From positions 1 to 64,000 of the forward strand of contig NZ_JACJPF010000048.1 in the NCBI RefSeq assembly GCF_014695915.1: a stretch of DNA of 64,000 nt, written 5' to 3'. Source of the stretch: Trichocoleus sp. FACHB-40. Its GTDB lineage: Bacteria > Cyanobacteriota > Cyanobacteriia > Cyanobacteriales > FACHB-T130. Every line of letters begins with the position of its first letter. Position 1 is the first letter of the stretch. The notes below the pieces were generated by a model. The model saw nothing but the letters and a program-made list of their open reading frames with translations, was not told the DNA's origin and ran no database searches. A program made the translations under genes and the position numbers. Shown here in pieces: positions 1 through 10,660 of this stretch.

Positions 1-1
1 T

Positions 2-127
2 GTAGAGTCGGCAGTAAAACAAATTGATAGAAGGTTGAAAATTTCAGGAGCGCAGTGGTTGATGAAAAATGTTAATCAAATGCTTAAGCTTCGGTGCGCC
101 TACCTTAACGGATCAATATCCGTTTGA
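2..127 (+). pseudogene. ISKra4-type transposase, C-terminal end only
   Basis: Frame 2 is open from the window edge to a TGA at 125-127. It reads as the C-terminus of a transposase with the motifs ESAVKQIDRR, ISGAQW and LRCAYLNG, which I recognise as the typical end of cyanobacterial ISKra4-family transposases. The left part lies outside the window, so the gene may be intact to the left or already truncated. It runs straight into the IS630-type fragment without a visible spacer, which suggests a deletion or insertion junction between two IS elements. The family call rests on motif memory and needs a database match. Confidence 0.6.
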
Positions 128-404
128 TGCTCAAAAGCGCAAAACCGGGATGCTCCCTGAGTATATCAAGAAGATTGAAGCAGAGATGCCGAATCTTCAT
201 TTAGAATTTCTTCCGGAATATAGCCCGGATTATAACTTAATTGAATTGGTATGGCATTCTACAAAAGAATATGTGGCTAATCGACTATTCAAATCAGTTG
301 AGGAGCTAGAGTATTTATTACATCGGCTTTTAAATGAAGGAGAGCTGGTTATTAAGTGGGGACGAAAGCTCAAAAACAAAGGTAATGCTTTTATCACAAT
401 TTAA
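128..404 (+). pseudogene. IS630-family transposase, C-terminal fragment
   Basis: About 90 codons ending in a TAA at 402-404 encode the end of a DDE transposase of the IS630/Tc1 type. The core motif FLPEYSPDYNLIELVWHSTKE holds the final catalytic Glu of the DDE triad (the E of NLIE), followed by the usual helix and short tail. The N-terminal half with the first two acidic residues is absent. The reading frame continues upstream into the overlapping ISKra4-type tail, so the ATG at 69 is not a genuine start. This is a dead fragment, with no sign of a complete element. Confidence 0.7.
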
Positions 405-659
405 ATGCACAACAGCTTAGACATCTTGTAACGCCAAAACAATTGGGAGTCTTTTGTCGTAAAGTAACCCTGCTAAAGATAGCGGCATAAACTTAAAGGA
501 AAATGTATTTCAATAGATAGAGATTTTTTCTGGAAACTGTACTGTCTTGCCTTGTCAAACGCAAAAATCTTATCCAGACTTCCTCGGAAATTGAGAAGCC
601 TGAATGAAGTTGATAATTTTGCGCTCTTAAGGAAGCAATGCCAGCCTGGAAGGTGGCAA

Positions 660-2372
<1,713 letters not shown>

Positions 2373-2566
2373 ACGTTTTATTGCGAACAATTAGCACTTG
2401 ATTGAGTAAAGTAAGATGCCAAGTAGCAAATGTCAAGTGAAAAGTCCAAAGATAGGATTTTGCCCGCTTCACTTAACAAGCCTCATAAGTTAGGCTCCGT
2501 GGGGCTTTCCGCCCATTTAATATTGGTTAATAAAACTTTTTTTGCTAAGTATAGGCTAAGATTGCT

Positions 2567-2581
2567 TGACATTAATTGTCA
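2567..2581. promoter_or_regulatory. AT-rich palindrome between the TonB-like gene and exbB, possible operator
   Basis: TGACA-TTAAT-TGTCA is a near-perfect dyad in the 309-bp divergent intergenic region, and it overlaps a TTGACA hexamer at 2566-2571. Ton systems are often under Fur control and cyanobacterial FurA sites are AT-rich, so FurA binding is conceivable. This is inference only. A second hairpin-like stretch lies at about 2483-2515 (AGCCT-8 nt-AGGCT). I see nothing else in this gap. Confidence 0.3.
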
Positions 2582-2681
2582 TTAGCCTTATTTTTTTTTG
2601 AGAACTTATATCAGTTTTGCCAGTCAAGGACGCTGATAGACTTTCGCTGCTTCCTTTATTGCCTTAGAGACAGTAAAAGTA

Positions 2682-3332
2682 ATGGAAATTAATAAAATTT
2701 TTGCGGCGGGCGGCGTGGTAATGTGGCCGTTGCTGGCGTTTTCTGTGGCTGCGATCGCGTTAGTTGCAGAACGTACTGCCTTCTGGTTTCGCATCAATCA
2801 ACGGCAACGCCGTGTGGTGCGCGATGTCCTATCTCTGTATCAGCACGACACAGCAGCAGCTTTGCAAAAGCTCAAAGCCAATGCGGATCTACCCATTGCG
2901 CGAATCTTTTTAGCAGCAATGGAACTGGAGGAACCCACCCCAGAAGAATTTAGATTAGCCCTAGAAAGTGAATCTCAGGCAGAAATACCTGTACTCAAGC
3001 GGTTCAATACCGTCTTTGACACAATTATCAGCCTTTCCCCCCTGCTGGGTTTGCTGGGAACAGTTTTAGGCTTGATTAATTCCTTTGCCTCACTACGCTT
3101 GGGTGATGTCGGGGGTACTCAAACTACTAACGTTACAGCTGGTATCAGTGAAGCGTTGGTTTCCACCGCCGCCGGATTAGTTGTTGCTATTTTTACACTT
3201 TTGTTTGCCAATGCCTTTCGGGGATTCTATCTGCGACAGATAGCATTAATTCAAGAGTACGGTGGTCAGCTAGAACTGCTCTACCGTCGTCGATATGAAA
3301 AAGGAATATCTCAGTATGCGCCTACCCGATGA
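2682..3332 (+). CDS. exbB: ExbB/TolQ-type proton channel protein
   Basis: 216 aa, close to the family's usual size. It has an N-terminal membrane helix (about residues 10-30), a cytoplasmic helical region and two more helices near 110-135 and 155-180. The conserved segments LSPLLGLLGTVLGLI and ISEALVSTAAGLVVAI form the ion-conducting core of the MotA/TolQ/ExbB family. It couples proton flow to TonB through ExbD in the inner membrane. It overlaps exbD by 17 bp, so the two are translated together, and it is divergent from the TonB-like gene. The ATG at 2682 has no strong Shine-Dalgarno sequence. Confidence 0.93.
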   Translation: MEINKIFAAGGVVMWPLLAFSVAAIALVAERTAFWFRINQRQRRVVRDVLSLYQHDTAAALQKLKANADLPIARIFLAAMELEEPTPEEFRLALESESQAEIPVLKRFNTVFDTIISLSPLLGLLGTVLGLINSFASLRLGDVGGTQTTNVTAGISEALVSTAAGLVVAIFTLLFANAFRGFYLRQIALIQEYGGQLELLYRRRYEKGISQYAPTR

Positions 3333-3717
3333 ACCAGATATCCCAGCTCAGATCAACATCGTACCGATGATCGATGTGATCTTTGCAATCTTGACTTTTT
3401 TCATCATGTCAACCCTGTTTCTCACCCGTTCTCAAGGGTTGCCTGTGAACTTACCCCAAGCAACAACCGCTAAAGCTCAACCTTCAACTCAAATTACCGT
3501 AACGATTAGCCCCCAAGGACAAATTGCACTCAACCGCAACTTAATTCCCGTCGAGGCGTTGCAGGGTGAGGTGCGACAACTAATTCCACAAAATCAAGAA
3601 GCGCTAGTAATTGTGAATGCTGATGCAGCAGTCGATCACGGTCAAGTCGTCGCCGTCATGGATCAGTTGCGTCAAATTCCCGGTGCCAAGTTAGCGATCG
3701 CTACCCAAAGACCATAA
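3316..3717 (+). CDS. exbD: ExbD/TolR-type protein
   Basis: 133 aa. The ATG at 3316 is preferred because AAGGAA lies 9 nt upstream and because the start MRLPDEPDIPAQINIVPMID fits the family; an in-frame ATG at 3295 would add 7 residues. There is a single membrane helix at about residues 16-38 with the conserved Asp20, the proton-carrying residue of ExbD/TolR, followed by a periplasmic domain. It overlaps the exbB 3' end. It partners with ExbB and the divergent TonB-like protein to energise outer-membrane transport. A TolQR-like role cannot be excluded. Confidence 0.92.
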   Translation: MRLPDEPDIPAQINIVPMIDVIFAILTFFIMSTLFLTRSQGLPVNLPQATTAKAQPSTQITVTISPQGQIALNRNLIPVEALQGEVRQLIPQNQEALVIVNADAAVDHGQVVAVMDQLRQIPGAKLAIATQRP

Positions 3718-3734
3718 ACCACAAACCGCAACCA

Positions 3735-3768
3735 TAGGGTGTGTTAGCGATCGCCTAACGCACCTATC
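3735..3768. terminator. Hairpin after exbD
   Basis: The sequence TAGGGTGTGTTAG, a CGATCG centre, then CCTAACGCACCTA form an imperfect hairpin with G-U pairs. No T-tract follows, so termination is uncertain. Similar GGTGCGTTAG palindromes are common repeats between cyanobacterial genes. Confidence 0.4.
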
Positions 3769-3833
3769 CTGGCGTTTTGATATTTGCGTGATATCATCGC
3801 AATATCAACCGAAGCAAAATCCTAGGAGTAAAT

Positions 3834-4769
3834 ATGGAGCGGATCAGAGAAGTTCCGGCGTTTAAAGTCAACGGCTTCGCGGTTCTTATCGTCCTTCTAG
3901 CCTTAGCCATATTTGGCGTATGGGAAGCGTGGCATAGCATACAGGGATTAGCAGAAATATTAGGCAGAAGCCTTAGAGTAGGAGATTTTTTCGGAGACGA
4001 TATAACCGCAGAAGTCGGCGCAACTTTAGGAGCAACACTAATAGCAGTAGTAATTCCCTCCGTGTCTGGCTTCTTTACAGTTGAGCCAAACCAAGCAGTA
4101 GTGCTAGTCTTTTTAGGGCGTTACGTCGGTACTGTTCGAGAAGCGGGGTTTTGGTGGAGTAACCCCTTTGCCAGTAAACGGAAGATTTCTTTACGAGTTC
4201 GCAACTTTAACAGCAAGCAACTCAAAGTCAATGATGCCCAAGGCAGTCCAATTGAGATTGGTGCTGTAGTAGTTTGGCAAGTAGTAGACTCAGCCAAGTC
4301 TCAATTTGATGTTGATGACTACGAAGAATTTATCGCTATCCAAAGCGAGACAGCCATTCGAGCCTTAGCAATTCGCTACCCTTATGACGCGCCTGATGAA
4401 TCGTCTATTCCTTCCCTGCGAGGAATTCCTGACGAAATCGCCAACGCACTCCAGAAAGAATTGCAAAGTCGATTAGAAGTTGCTGGAATCGAAGTGTTAG
4501 AAGCCAGACTCTCCCACCTAGCCTATGCTCCCGAAATTGCCCAAGTAATGCTGCGTCGCCAACAAGCCAAAGCGATTATTGATGCGCGACGACAAATTGT
4601 TGAAAGTGCAGTGGGAATGGTTGATGAAGCGTTAAAGCGGCTAAGCCAACAGCAAATTGTTGAATTGGACGAAGAACGCAAAGCCGCTATGATAAACAAT
4701 CTGTTGGTAATTTTAACCTCAGATCAGAACGCCCAGCCTGTAATTAACACTGGCAGCCTTTACACCTAA
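3834..4769 (+). CDS. SPFH/Band 7 (stomatin-prohibitin) membrane protein
   Basis: 311 aa. AGGAG at 3822-3826 supports the ATG at 3834. Two hydrophobic segments (about residues 13-30 and 57-78) precede an SPFH domain (about 80-270), recognisable from [28 protein letters not shown] and the later [30 protein letters not shown] motif. SPFH proteins oligomerise in membranes as scaffolds, often with proteases or nodulation-efficiency (NfeD) partners, none of which is present here. Only 3 bp separate it from a ribbon-helix-helix gene, so the two very likely form an operon. The function in this organism is unknown. Confidence 0.85.
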   Translation: MERIREVPAFKVNGFAVLIVLLALAIFGVWEAWHSIQGLAEILGRSLRVGDFFGDDITAEVGATLGATLIAVVIPSVSGFFTVEPNQAVVLVFLGRYVGTVREAGFWWSNPFASKRKISLRVRNFNSKQLKVNDAQGSPIEIGAVVVWQVVDSAKSQFDVDDYEEFIAIQSETAIRALAIRYPYDAPDESSIPSLRGIPDEIANALQKELQSRLEVAGIEVLEARLSHLAYAPEIAQVMLRRQQAKAIIDARRQIVESAVGMVDEALKRLSQQQIVELDEERKAAMINNLLVILTSDQNAQPVINTGSLYT

Positions 4770-4772
4770 CAC

Positions 4773-4976
4773 ATGACCCAGAAAAAGCGGTTTTTGCTGC
4801 GTTTAGACAACAAACTTTACGAAATCCTTGAGAAATGGTCTGCTGACGAGTTGAGGAGCGTGAATGGCCAAATTGAATATCTTTTGACAGAAGCAGCGCG
4901 TAAGCAGGGAAGATGGAAAGAAGATAAGCAGCAAAAAGTTGTCGATGAACAGAAAACTGAGACGGAGGATACTTGA
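4773..4976 (+). CDS. Arc-type ribbon-helix-helix small protein
   Basis: 67 aa. The N-terminal pattern [38 protein letters not shown] is typical of an Arc/MetJ-like ribbon-helix-helix: a short beta strand with alternating hydrophobic and basic residues, then two helices, the second beginning SVNGQIE. A charged disordered tail follows. It starts 4 bp after the SPFH stop, so the pair appears translationally coupled. A dimeric DNA-binding regulator is the default reading, but there is no adjacent toxin gene. It may autoregulate the pair or act with the SPFH protein at the membrane. Confidence 0.75.
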   Translation: MTQKKRFLLRLDNKLYEILEKWSADELRSVNGQIEYLLTEAARKQGRWKEDKQQKVVDEQKTETEDT

Positions 4977-5010
4977 GTTTTGAGACTTGAGTTTTGAGAT
5001 TTGACTTAAT
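4974..5010. repeat. Short degenerate tandem repeat (TTGAGTTTTGAGA type)
   Basis: ACTTGAGTTTTGAG is repeated directly just after the ribbon-helix-helix stop codon. It resembles the short tandem heptamer repeats seen elsewhere in this window and belongs to no gene. Confidence 0.6.
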
Positions 5011-5103
5011 AGGTTATACCCAATTGAAATAACTTTTATTTTGAGCAACACCAAGTAACTCAACACTCCGGAGACGCTTCGCCTGTGGCTCTGCAAAACT
5101 CTT

Positions 5104-5955
5104 TTATTGACCTCCACTTCCAGCAACAGGAGAGCAACCAGTAAGCGTTCCCGCAGGGATAACTTCTTTATTTCTAGCCATATTTTGTAATCGTCCCCGA
5201 TACGTTACCAATTGCTCCCGCACTCCTCCTGACTTAGGTGCCATATTTATCATTTGGTTAACTGTTGTCACGGCTTGCGACCAATTTTGATTGCAAACTG
5301 CTTGTTTCAGCTTGGCGTTAAGCTGTTCTTGGACAACCTTGGGCGAAACTGTAGGTTTCTTAACTTTGCGGCTCTTTGGCGATGCTGCTGGTTTATTAAT
5401 CACTTGGAATGAATTTAAAAAACCATTAATACTTTTAGATAAACTTTCTTCTTTTTTTGTTACCGCTAATGTCTGATAAAGCCGTTGCTTGACCAAATAC
5501 ATCCGACTTTTAGCAGTAGCACCTCCGAATATCTGAACTTTTATTTCTCTTCCCGGATAAGTACCCAACTTAATATTTCGTTGACTTACCACACTACCTT
5601 GAACGCTCTGTGCAAAACCCTGAATGGTTCCGTTAAATAAATCATTGACATCCTTAGGAGTTTTTATAATTTTACTAGGTACATCAGAGTAAGTAACCCC
5701 ATACACTGCTTCGTTCGGTCGGATAGATCGAAACCCATACACAGTAATTTTTCCCGCTTCAGTGTTTACAATCCGCTTCAATTGGCTTGTTTGACCAGGC
5801 ATCAATACTTTAAAGTTACCTTTACTTGAAGAAAACTGTTTCCATATCGACTGAGCTGCTTGAGTCGGTTGACTTTGTTGAAAGGCATCAATTGCTAAAT
5901 ATCCACCTACTAACACAGTTGTTAGGAAGAATGGTAAAATGATTTTATTGTTCAT
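5104..5955 (-). CDS. Exported protein of unknown function, PsbP/Mog1-like segment suspected
   Basis: 283 aa with an N-terminal hydrophobic signal or anchor (about residues 5-22). The central region (about 40-190) begins SSSKGNFKVLMPG and has alternating strands, which resembles the PsbP/Mog1-like 'FxVxxP' proteins of cyanobacteria, but I cannot assign it firmly. A basic linker (SPKSRKVKKPTVSPK) leads to a C-terminal helical module (about 210-283) with two cysteines. It lies alone between the SPFH pair and a methyltransferase gene. Location is probably thylakoid lumen, periplasm or membrane-attached. Confidence 0.6.
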   Translation of the reverse strand: MNNKIILPFFLTTVLVGGYLAIDAFQQSQPTQAAQSIWKQFSSSKGNFKVLMPGQTSQLKRIVNTEAGKITVYGFRSIRPNEAVYGVTYSDVPSKIIKTPKDVNDLFNGTIQGFAQSVQGSVVSQRNIKLGTYPGREIKVQIFGGATAKSRMYLVKQRLYQTLAVTKKEESLSKSINGFLNSFQVINKPAASPKSRKVKKPTVSPKVVQEQLNAKLKQAVCNQNWSQAVTTVNQMINMAPKSGGVREQLVTYRGRLQNMARNKEVIPAGTLTGCSPVAGSGGQ

Positions 5956-6132
5956 AAATATTTACTCGTTTCCTAGTGGTAGATCATAACTTTAAGCTAA
6001 AGCCTACCACAAGAGTATTTTCCCGTAATTAACTAAGTTTCACAAAAAACTTTTACCTGGGATTGGCAATTTGTAGTTGGGAGGCAAAGGATAAAACGTC
6101 AAGTCCTCTTTTTTCCCTCCTCCCCAATCCCT

Positions 6133-6756
6133 TCATTTTTGAGCCTGAATCACCTGGAGACTTCCACCAGCATACAATTCTGGTTTGCACGCCTGAAAAC
6201 CGACCGCCTCTAGCAACCCAGGTAAATCAGTTTGTAGCAACTGCCAAGATGTATGTGTTTCAAACAACCATAGAAATATAGACACACCAGGCAAAAATAG
6301 GGGATTCGTGGGACGATGAAAATCAACTAAGGCGAAGATACCGCCCGGTTTCAGCACTCGGTACACTTCTCGGAAAATTTTCCTTAGTTGTTCGGGTTCC
6401 ATTTCGTGCATTGCCACACTGGTATGTACTATGTCAAACTGATGATCTGGAAACGGCATTTCTTCAGCCAAAGCTTCTACATATTTCGCTAGGGGGACGT
6501 TGTTCTGCGCTCTAGCGAGAGAAACTGGTGAGATATCCAAACCTGTGACATCCTGGGAATATTGCACTAAAAATTGAGTTGCCTGACCGCTGCCACAACA
6601 GAGGTCTAGAACTTTGGTTTCTGAGTCAATGGTTAAACCTTTCAAAGGCAGTTGGCGAAATCTTGCCTCTCCACCTACACTCACAGCAGCAAGACGCGCG
6701 ATCGCATCATACAACCACTGATACTGATAACTCCACGTTCTTAAAATAGTAGCCAT
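6133..6756 (-). CDS. Class I SAM-dependent methyltransferase (UbiE/COQ5-like)
   Basis: 207 aa, starting at the ATG at 6756 after GGTGGAG. Motif I is VLDLCCGSGQATQFL (about residues 49-63); the acidic end of strand 2 is GLDIS; motif II/post-II includes EMPFPDHQFDIVHTSVAMHE and motif III RVLKPGGIFALVD. This is the Methyltransf_11 arrangement. The C-terminal part carries hydrophobic segments (PLFLPGVSIFLWLFE) that may bind a lipid or quinone-like substrate. It is divergent from hemH, with 111 bp to the chosen hemH start, but no functional link can be read from that. The substrate is unknown. Confidence 0.8.
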   Translation of the reverse strand: MATILRTWSYQYQWLYDAIARLAAVSVGGEARFRQLPLKGLTIDSETKVLDLCCGSGQATQFLVQYSQDVTGLDISPVSLARAQNNVPLAKYVEALAEEMPFPDHQFDIVHTSVAMHEMEPEQLRKIFREVYRVLKPGGIFALVDFHRPTNPLFLPGVSIFLWLFETHTSWQLLQTDLPGLLEAVGFQACKPELYAGGSLQVIQAQK

Positions 6757-6867
6757 TGCTCCACCTCGAATTAAGATGTGTATCCCTTGTTGCAGACCTA
6801 AACCGTTGAAAGCATATTATTGTTAAAATCAGTAACGAAAATGAAAGATTGGGAAACAGAAACCGCT

Positions 6868-8031
6868 ATGGGTCGTGTAGGAGTTTTGCTGCTAAATCTG
6901 GGTGGGCCGGATGAATTAGACGATGTTGGGCCGTTTTTGTTTAATTTATTTTCTGACCCAGAAATTATTCGCATACCCTTTCGCGGTTTACAAAAACCCT
7001 TGGCGTGGCTGATTTCCACGCTGCGAACAAAAAAATCTCAAGAGAACTATCGGCAAATTGGCGGCGGCTCGCCTCTACGACGAATTACAGAAGCGCAGGG
7101 TCAAGCACTACAAGAACAATTAAACTCAAAAGGAGAAGACGCTAGGATTTACATAGGGATGCGTTATTGGCATCCTTTTACAGAAGAAGCGATCGCTCGC
7201 CTCAAACGCGATGCCATAGATCGTCTGGTAATTCTACCCCTGTATCCCCAATTCTCTATCAGCACCAGCGGTTCCAGCTTCCGCCTTTTGGAAAGACTCT
7301 GGCAAGAAGATCCAGCACTCAACAAAATTGAATACACTGTTATTCCATCTTGGTATCAACAACCAGGATACCTCCAGGCAATGGCTCAGCTGATTGCCCA
7401 AGAACTCGACTCTTTACCGAATCCCGACCAAGTTCATATCTTCTTTAGCGCCCACGGTGTCCCCGTAAGCTACGTTGAAGAAGCTGGCGATCCTTATCAA
7501 AAAGAAATCGAGGATTGCACAGCCCTGATTATGCAGACTCTCAATCGACCAAATCCTCACACCTTAGCTTATCAGAGTCGTGTAGGCCCGGTGGAATGGC
7601 TCAAGCCCTACACCGAAGATGCTATCAAAGAATTGGGAGCCTCAGGAATCGAAAATTTGCTCGTAGTGCCAGTTAGCTTTGTCTCTGAGCATATCGAAAC
7701 TTTAGAAGAAATTGACATCGAATATCGAGAAATAGCAGAAGAAGCTGGTATCCACAACTTTAACCGCGTACCAGCTTTAAATACGCATCCAGTATTCATT
7801 GAAGCCTTGGCGGATCTAGTCGTTGATGCCCTGAATGCCCCCAGTTTAAAGCTGTCTCAGGTTACACAACTCAAGAAAAAAGTCAAAATGTACCCACAAG
7901 AAAGTTGGGAGTGGGGCATGACCACAACCGCAGAAGTCTGGAATGGGCGGCTGGCAATGCTTGGCTTTCTTGCCTTGATATTAGAGTTAATTAGCGGTCA
8001 CGGCCCTCTGCACTTTGTGGGACTGCTGTAG
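6868..8031 (+). CDS. hemH: Ferrochelatase with C-terminal CAB/Hlip tail
   Basis: Inserts Fe2+ into protoporphyrin IX in the last step of heme synthesis. The start at 6868 ([14 protein letters not shown]) follows the family N-terminus; upstream in-frame ATG (6841) and TTG (6820) codons would add 9-16 residues that do not look conserved. The length is then 387 aa. The catalytic His196 lies in SAHGVPVSY and the conserved Glu277 in SEHIETL. The last 40 residues ([29 protein letters not shown]) form the single chlorophyll a/b-binding-like helix found on cyanobacterial and plastid FeCh, which ties the enzyme to the thylakoid membrane and pigments. A bidirectional hairpin follows. Confidence 0.96.
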   Translation: MGRVGVLLLNLGGPDELDDVGPFLFNLFSDPEIIRIPFRGLQKPLAWLISTLRTKKSQENYRQIGGGSPLRRITEAQGQALQEQLNSKGEDARIYIGMRYWHPFTEEAIARLKRDAIDRLVILPLYPQFSISTSGSSFRLLERLWQEDPALNKIEYTVIPSWYQQPGYLQAMAQLIAQELDSLPNPDQVHIFFSAHGVPVSYVEEAGDPYQKEIEDCTALIMQTLNRPNPHTLAYQSRVGPVEWLKPYTEDAIKELGASGIENLLVVPVSFVSEHIETLEEIDIEYREIAEEAGIHNFNRVPALNTHPVFIEALADLVVDALNAPSLKLSQVTQLKKKVKMYPQESWEWGMTTTAEVWNGRLAMLGFLALILELISGHGPLHFVGLL

Positions 8032-8042
8032 AGGAATTTGAG

Positions 8043-8088
8043 AGTAAGGAGTGAGCAGTTATTAATTCAAAACTGTTTACTCCTTACT
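8043..8088. terminator. Bidirectional terminator between hemH and the DUF4126 gene
   Basis: AGTAAGGAGT pairs with ACTCCTTACT and an inner CAGTT with AACTG, followed by TTTTT on the plus strand. It sits between convergent genes, as expected of a shared terminator. Confidence 0.75.
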
Positions 8089-8090
8089 TT

Positions 8091-8669
8091 TTAGTCTGGT
8101 TCCTGATAGCCCTTTCTAGAAGGTTTTCGTCCTCGATACCAGCGATACCAGTCCTTAGAACTGCGAAGGGCTAGCCATAACAAAATTAAAGCAATTAATC
8201 CTCCCTGCTCAGGCGCGTCAAAGGCGAAGATGACTAGGAAAATGCACAAAGCATCTTCGATAAAGACAGCCCACAAGGGTAAACCACGCAAACGATAGAA
8301 CCAACCAACCTGAACTAGCTGGAGTACGAAAGCTAATAAGCCACCGACCACAGCAACTATCCAGAGTAACCATGTTGAAGTGCCAGTAATTTGAGCAACG
8401 GCGATGCCCAGAATTGCTCCGACAATTGGGCTAAAGACTAGCTGCATAACTTGCAATACGCGCTGTCCCAGAAGCTTTTTAGAGGCAAAAAGCTCAAATA
8501 ACGACCAGCTGGTAAGCACTCCGATTACCACCGGGGGAGGAAAGCGTGACAAAATTGGTACGCTAGCCCAGAGACTGGTGTTCGGCAATATGCCAATGAC
8601 TAGCAGGGGCAGAGCTATTCTCATCCCTGCCGCCGACGAAGCAGAGAGCGCGGCGAGGATTTCAACCAT
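8091..8669 (-). CDS. DUF4126 family integral membrane protein
   Basis: 192 aa with about five hydrophobic helices and a basic C-terminal tail (KDWYRWYRGRKPSRKG). The N-terminus, MVEILAALSASSAAGMRIALPLLVIGIL, and the motif FPPPVVIGVLTSWSLFELFASK are characteristic of the DUF4126 family, which is widespread in cyanobacteria and other bacteria and has no established function. It is convergent with hemH over a shared terminator. Nothing in the neighbourhood suggests a partner. Confidence 0.8.
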   Translation of the reverse strand: MVEILAALSASSAAGMRIALPLLVIGILPNTSLWASVPILSRFPPPVVIGVLTSWSLFELFASKKLLGQRVLQVMQLVFSPIVGAILGIAVAQITGTSTWLLWIVAVVGGLLAFVLQLVQVGWFYRLRGLPLWAVFIEDALCIFLVIFAFDAPEQGGLIALILLWLALRSSKDWYRWYRGRKPSRKGYQEPD

Positions 8670-9203
8670 AAGACACTTCAGCCGAGGAAGGGAAACTTAT
8701 TGCTTGACTTTAGGACTCGCTTTTAGGGAGTCTCTATGCTTCTAGTGTCACACTCCTGCATTAAGAACAGCCACTAATCTCCAAGATATTGTATGGATTG
8801 CGATCGCATAAGGGGGCTTTCTCCCCCATTCCGATTTTTGTAGCTTTTTGTTAATTTGTTACTTATGCTACAGCGAATCTCGTGTTTTAATGAGTGATAG
8901 GAGATGTAAAATCCCAAGATAAGGAATTGATTGCGATACGTGTGAAGCATAGCAAAGCGGCTGCTAACGCAGCATCGCTTAATAAGTAGGTCGTCAAAAT
9001 ATTCCCAAAATATCCCCAAACCTGAGAAACCCGCGTACTGGCCAAAAGAAGAAACGGGTTGGGAGAATTTTTGTATGTTTTTCACCTATTTATTAACGAC
9101 CATAGCCAAAGCAATTCATTTCTACTTCCGTGAATCTACTTAGGAAGGAAGTTAAATTTGCATCTGCATACCAACCCAATCGTACAAGAGGAGAAATAGT
9201 GGG
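8670..9203. other. Gap upstream of gdhA with two hairpins
   Basis: Two structures are visible: GGGGG-6 nt-CCCCC at 8812-8827, followed 7 nt later by TTTTT (8836-8840), which could terminate a short transcript; and a compound hairpin at 8955-8980 (AAGCG-GCTGC-TAAC-GCAGC-AT-CGCTT). The latter lies 224 nt before the gdhA start and could be part of its leader. I looked for an NtcA box (GTA-N8-TAC) in the gdhA promoter and did not find one. GAGGAG at 9188-9193 is the gdhA ribosome site. Confidence 0.5.
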
Positions 9204-10502
9204 ATGTCAGATTCATTATTTGCTGATGCTAGTCAAAGATTGGAACAAGCCTTGAAATATGTTTCTCTTTCCGACGATGCAACGGAACACCTAAAATATC
9301 CTAAAGCAAGTTTAGCCGTTTCAATTCCCGTCCGGATGGACAATGGCACTTTGAGAATTTTTCAAGGTTATCGGGTTCGGTACGACGATACTAGAGGGCC
9401 AACCAAAGGAGGCGTGCGTTATCATCCCAATGTATCAATGGATGAAGTGCAATCATTAGCGTTTTGGATGACCTTTAAATGTGCAGTGCTGAATCTACCT
9501 TTTGGCGGTGCGAAAGGGGGAATAACGCTAAATCCCAAAGAACTCTCGAAAATGGAATTAGAAAGGTTAAGTCGAGGTTATGTGGATGCGATCGCAGATT
9601 TTATTGGCCCTGACATAGACATTCCCGCACCCGACGTTTACACCAACCCAATGATTATGGGTTGGATGATGGATCAATACAATATCATCCGCCGTCAAAT
9701 TACCCCCGCCGTTGTCACCGGAAAACCCCTATCAATGGGCGGTAGTTTGGGTAGAGATGCCGCCACAGCCACAGGTGCTTTCTTTGTAATAGAAAGCATT
9801 ATGAGCAAACTTAATCGCCCACCCCAAGAAACAACAGTAGCCGTTCAAGGATTTGGCAATGCTGGCGCAGAAATAGCCGAATTACTCTCCAAAGCAGGTT
9901 ATAAAATCGTTGCAGTGAGTGATTCTCAAGGTGGCATCTATACCAAACAAGGATTAGATATTCCCAGCATCAGACAATACAAAAGATCCAGCCAAGGAAT
10001 CAAAGCCATCTACTGCAAAGGCACAGTTTGCAACATCCACGAACACGAAGTAATCACCAATGAGGAACTTTTGGCGTTAGATGTTGACATTCTGATTCCC
10101 GCAGCTTTGGAAAATCAAATTACTGAAGCCAACGTGCAGGACATCAAAGCCAAATATATCTTTGAACTTGCTAACGGCCCAATTAACTCAGTAGCTGATA
10201 AAATTCTCGAACAACGGGGAATCCATGTGTTTCCTGATATTTTAGTCAATGCAGGCGGGGTCACGGTCAGCTACTTTGAATGGGTGCAAAATCGCAGCGG
10301 ACTCTATTGGACACTAGAGGCAGTAAATCAACAATTAAAAGAGAAAATTGTCAAAGAAACTGAGCAAATTTGGGCAATTTCTCAAACATTAGCCATTTCA
10401 ATGCGAACAGCCGCTTATGTCCATGCCTTAAACAGATTGGGAGAAGCCATCAACGCCAAAGGTACGCGAGACTACTACATTAACGGTCGAGTTTACGGGT
10501 AG
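9204..10502 (+). CDS. gdhA: Glutamate dehydrogenase (NAD(P)+)
   Basis: 432 aa, the usual size of hexameric GDH. It catalyses reversible reductive amination of 2-oxoglutarate. GAGGAG lies about 10 nt upstream of the ATG. The substrate-binding part contains RGPTKGGVRYHP and PFGGAKGGI, with the catalytic-region lysine K104, then DIPAPDVYT. The Rossmann part begins with VAVQGFGNAGAEIAELL (about residues 213-229), and the C-terminal ILVNAGGVTVSYFEW motif is intact. Cyanobacteria assimilate ammonium mainly by GS-GOGAT, so the enzyme is usually auxiliary, anaplerotic or catabolic. The Lys/Asp pattern at the cofactor site does not let me decide between NAD and NADP. A strong terminator follows. Confidence 0.94.
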   Translation: MSDSLFADASQRLEQALKYVSLSDDATEHLKYPKASLAVSIPVRMDNGTLRIFQGYRVRYDDTRGPTKGGVRYHPNVSMDEVQSLAFWMTFKCAVLNLPFGGAKGGITLNPKELSKMELERLSRGYVDAIADFIGPDIDIPAPDVYTNPMIMGWMMDQYNIIRRQITPAVVTGKPLSMGGSLGRDAATATGAFFVIESIMSKLNRPPQETTVAVQGFGNAGAEIAELLSKAGYKIVAVSDSQGGIYTKQGLDIPSIRQYKRSSQGIKAIYCKGTVCNIHEHEVITNEELLALDVDILIPAALENQITEANVQDIKAKYIFELANGPINSVADKILEQRGIHVFPDILVNAGGVTVSYFEWVQNRSGLYWTLEAVNQQLKEKIVKETEQIWAISQTLAISMRTAAYVHALNRLGEAINAKGTRDYYINGRVYG

Positions 10503-10530
10503 CAAGTAGTTGAGTTAAACAGAACCTTCA

Positions 10531-10563
10531 GAAATAGGGCAGGGAATTTCCCTGCCCTATTTC
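10531..10563. terminator. Terminator after gdhA
   Basis: GAAATAGGGCAGGGAA is followed by its exact reverse complement with one central base, giving a 16-bp perfect stem (a loop of about 3-5 nt in practice). AT-rich sequence follows on both sides. It is one of the strongest hairpins in the window. Confidence 0.8.
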
Positions 10564-10651
10564 ATTGATACAATTCATCTGATAACCACAGCAACTCCCC
10601 AAAAGCCAGCCTTACTCTACTTAGAGGATGTTTGAAAAGTGTTTTCTCTAA

Positions 10652-10660
10652 CGTTACAGG
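10652..10660. repeat. Target-site duplication, left copy
   Basis: CGTTACAGG directly precedes the left inverted repeat of the insertion sequence and is repeated exactly after the right end. Nine to about eleven bp is typical of IS4-family elements. Confidence 0.93.

Noticed and set aside
8980-9203. NtcA-binding site in the gdhA promoter
   Set aside because: No GTA-N8-TAC sequence was seen in a reading of this region.
10621-10651. GAGGATGTTTGAAAAGT next to the insertion sequence, possibly the end of an older IS
   Set aside because: It looks like the ends of some IS elements but I could not find a matching partner end.
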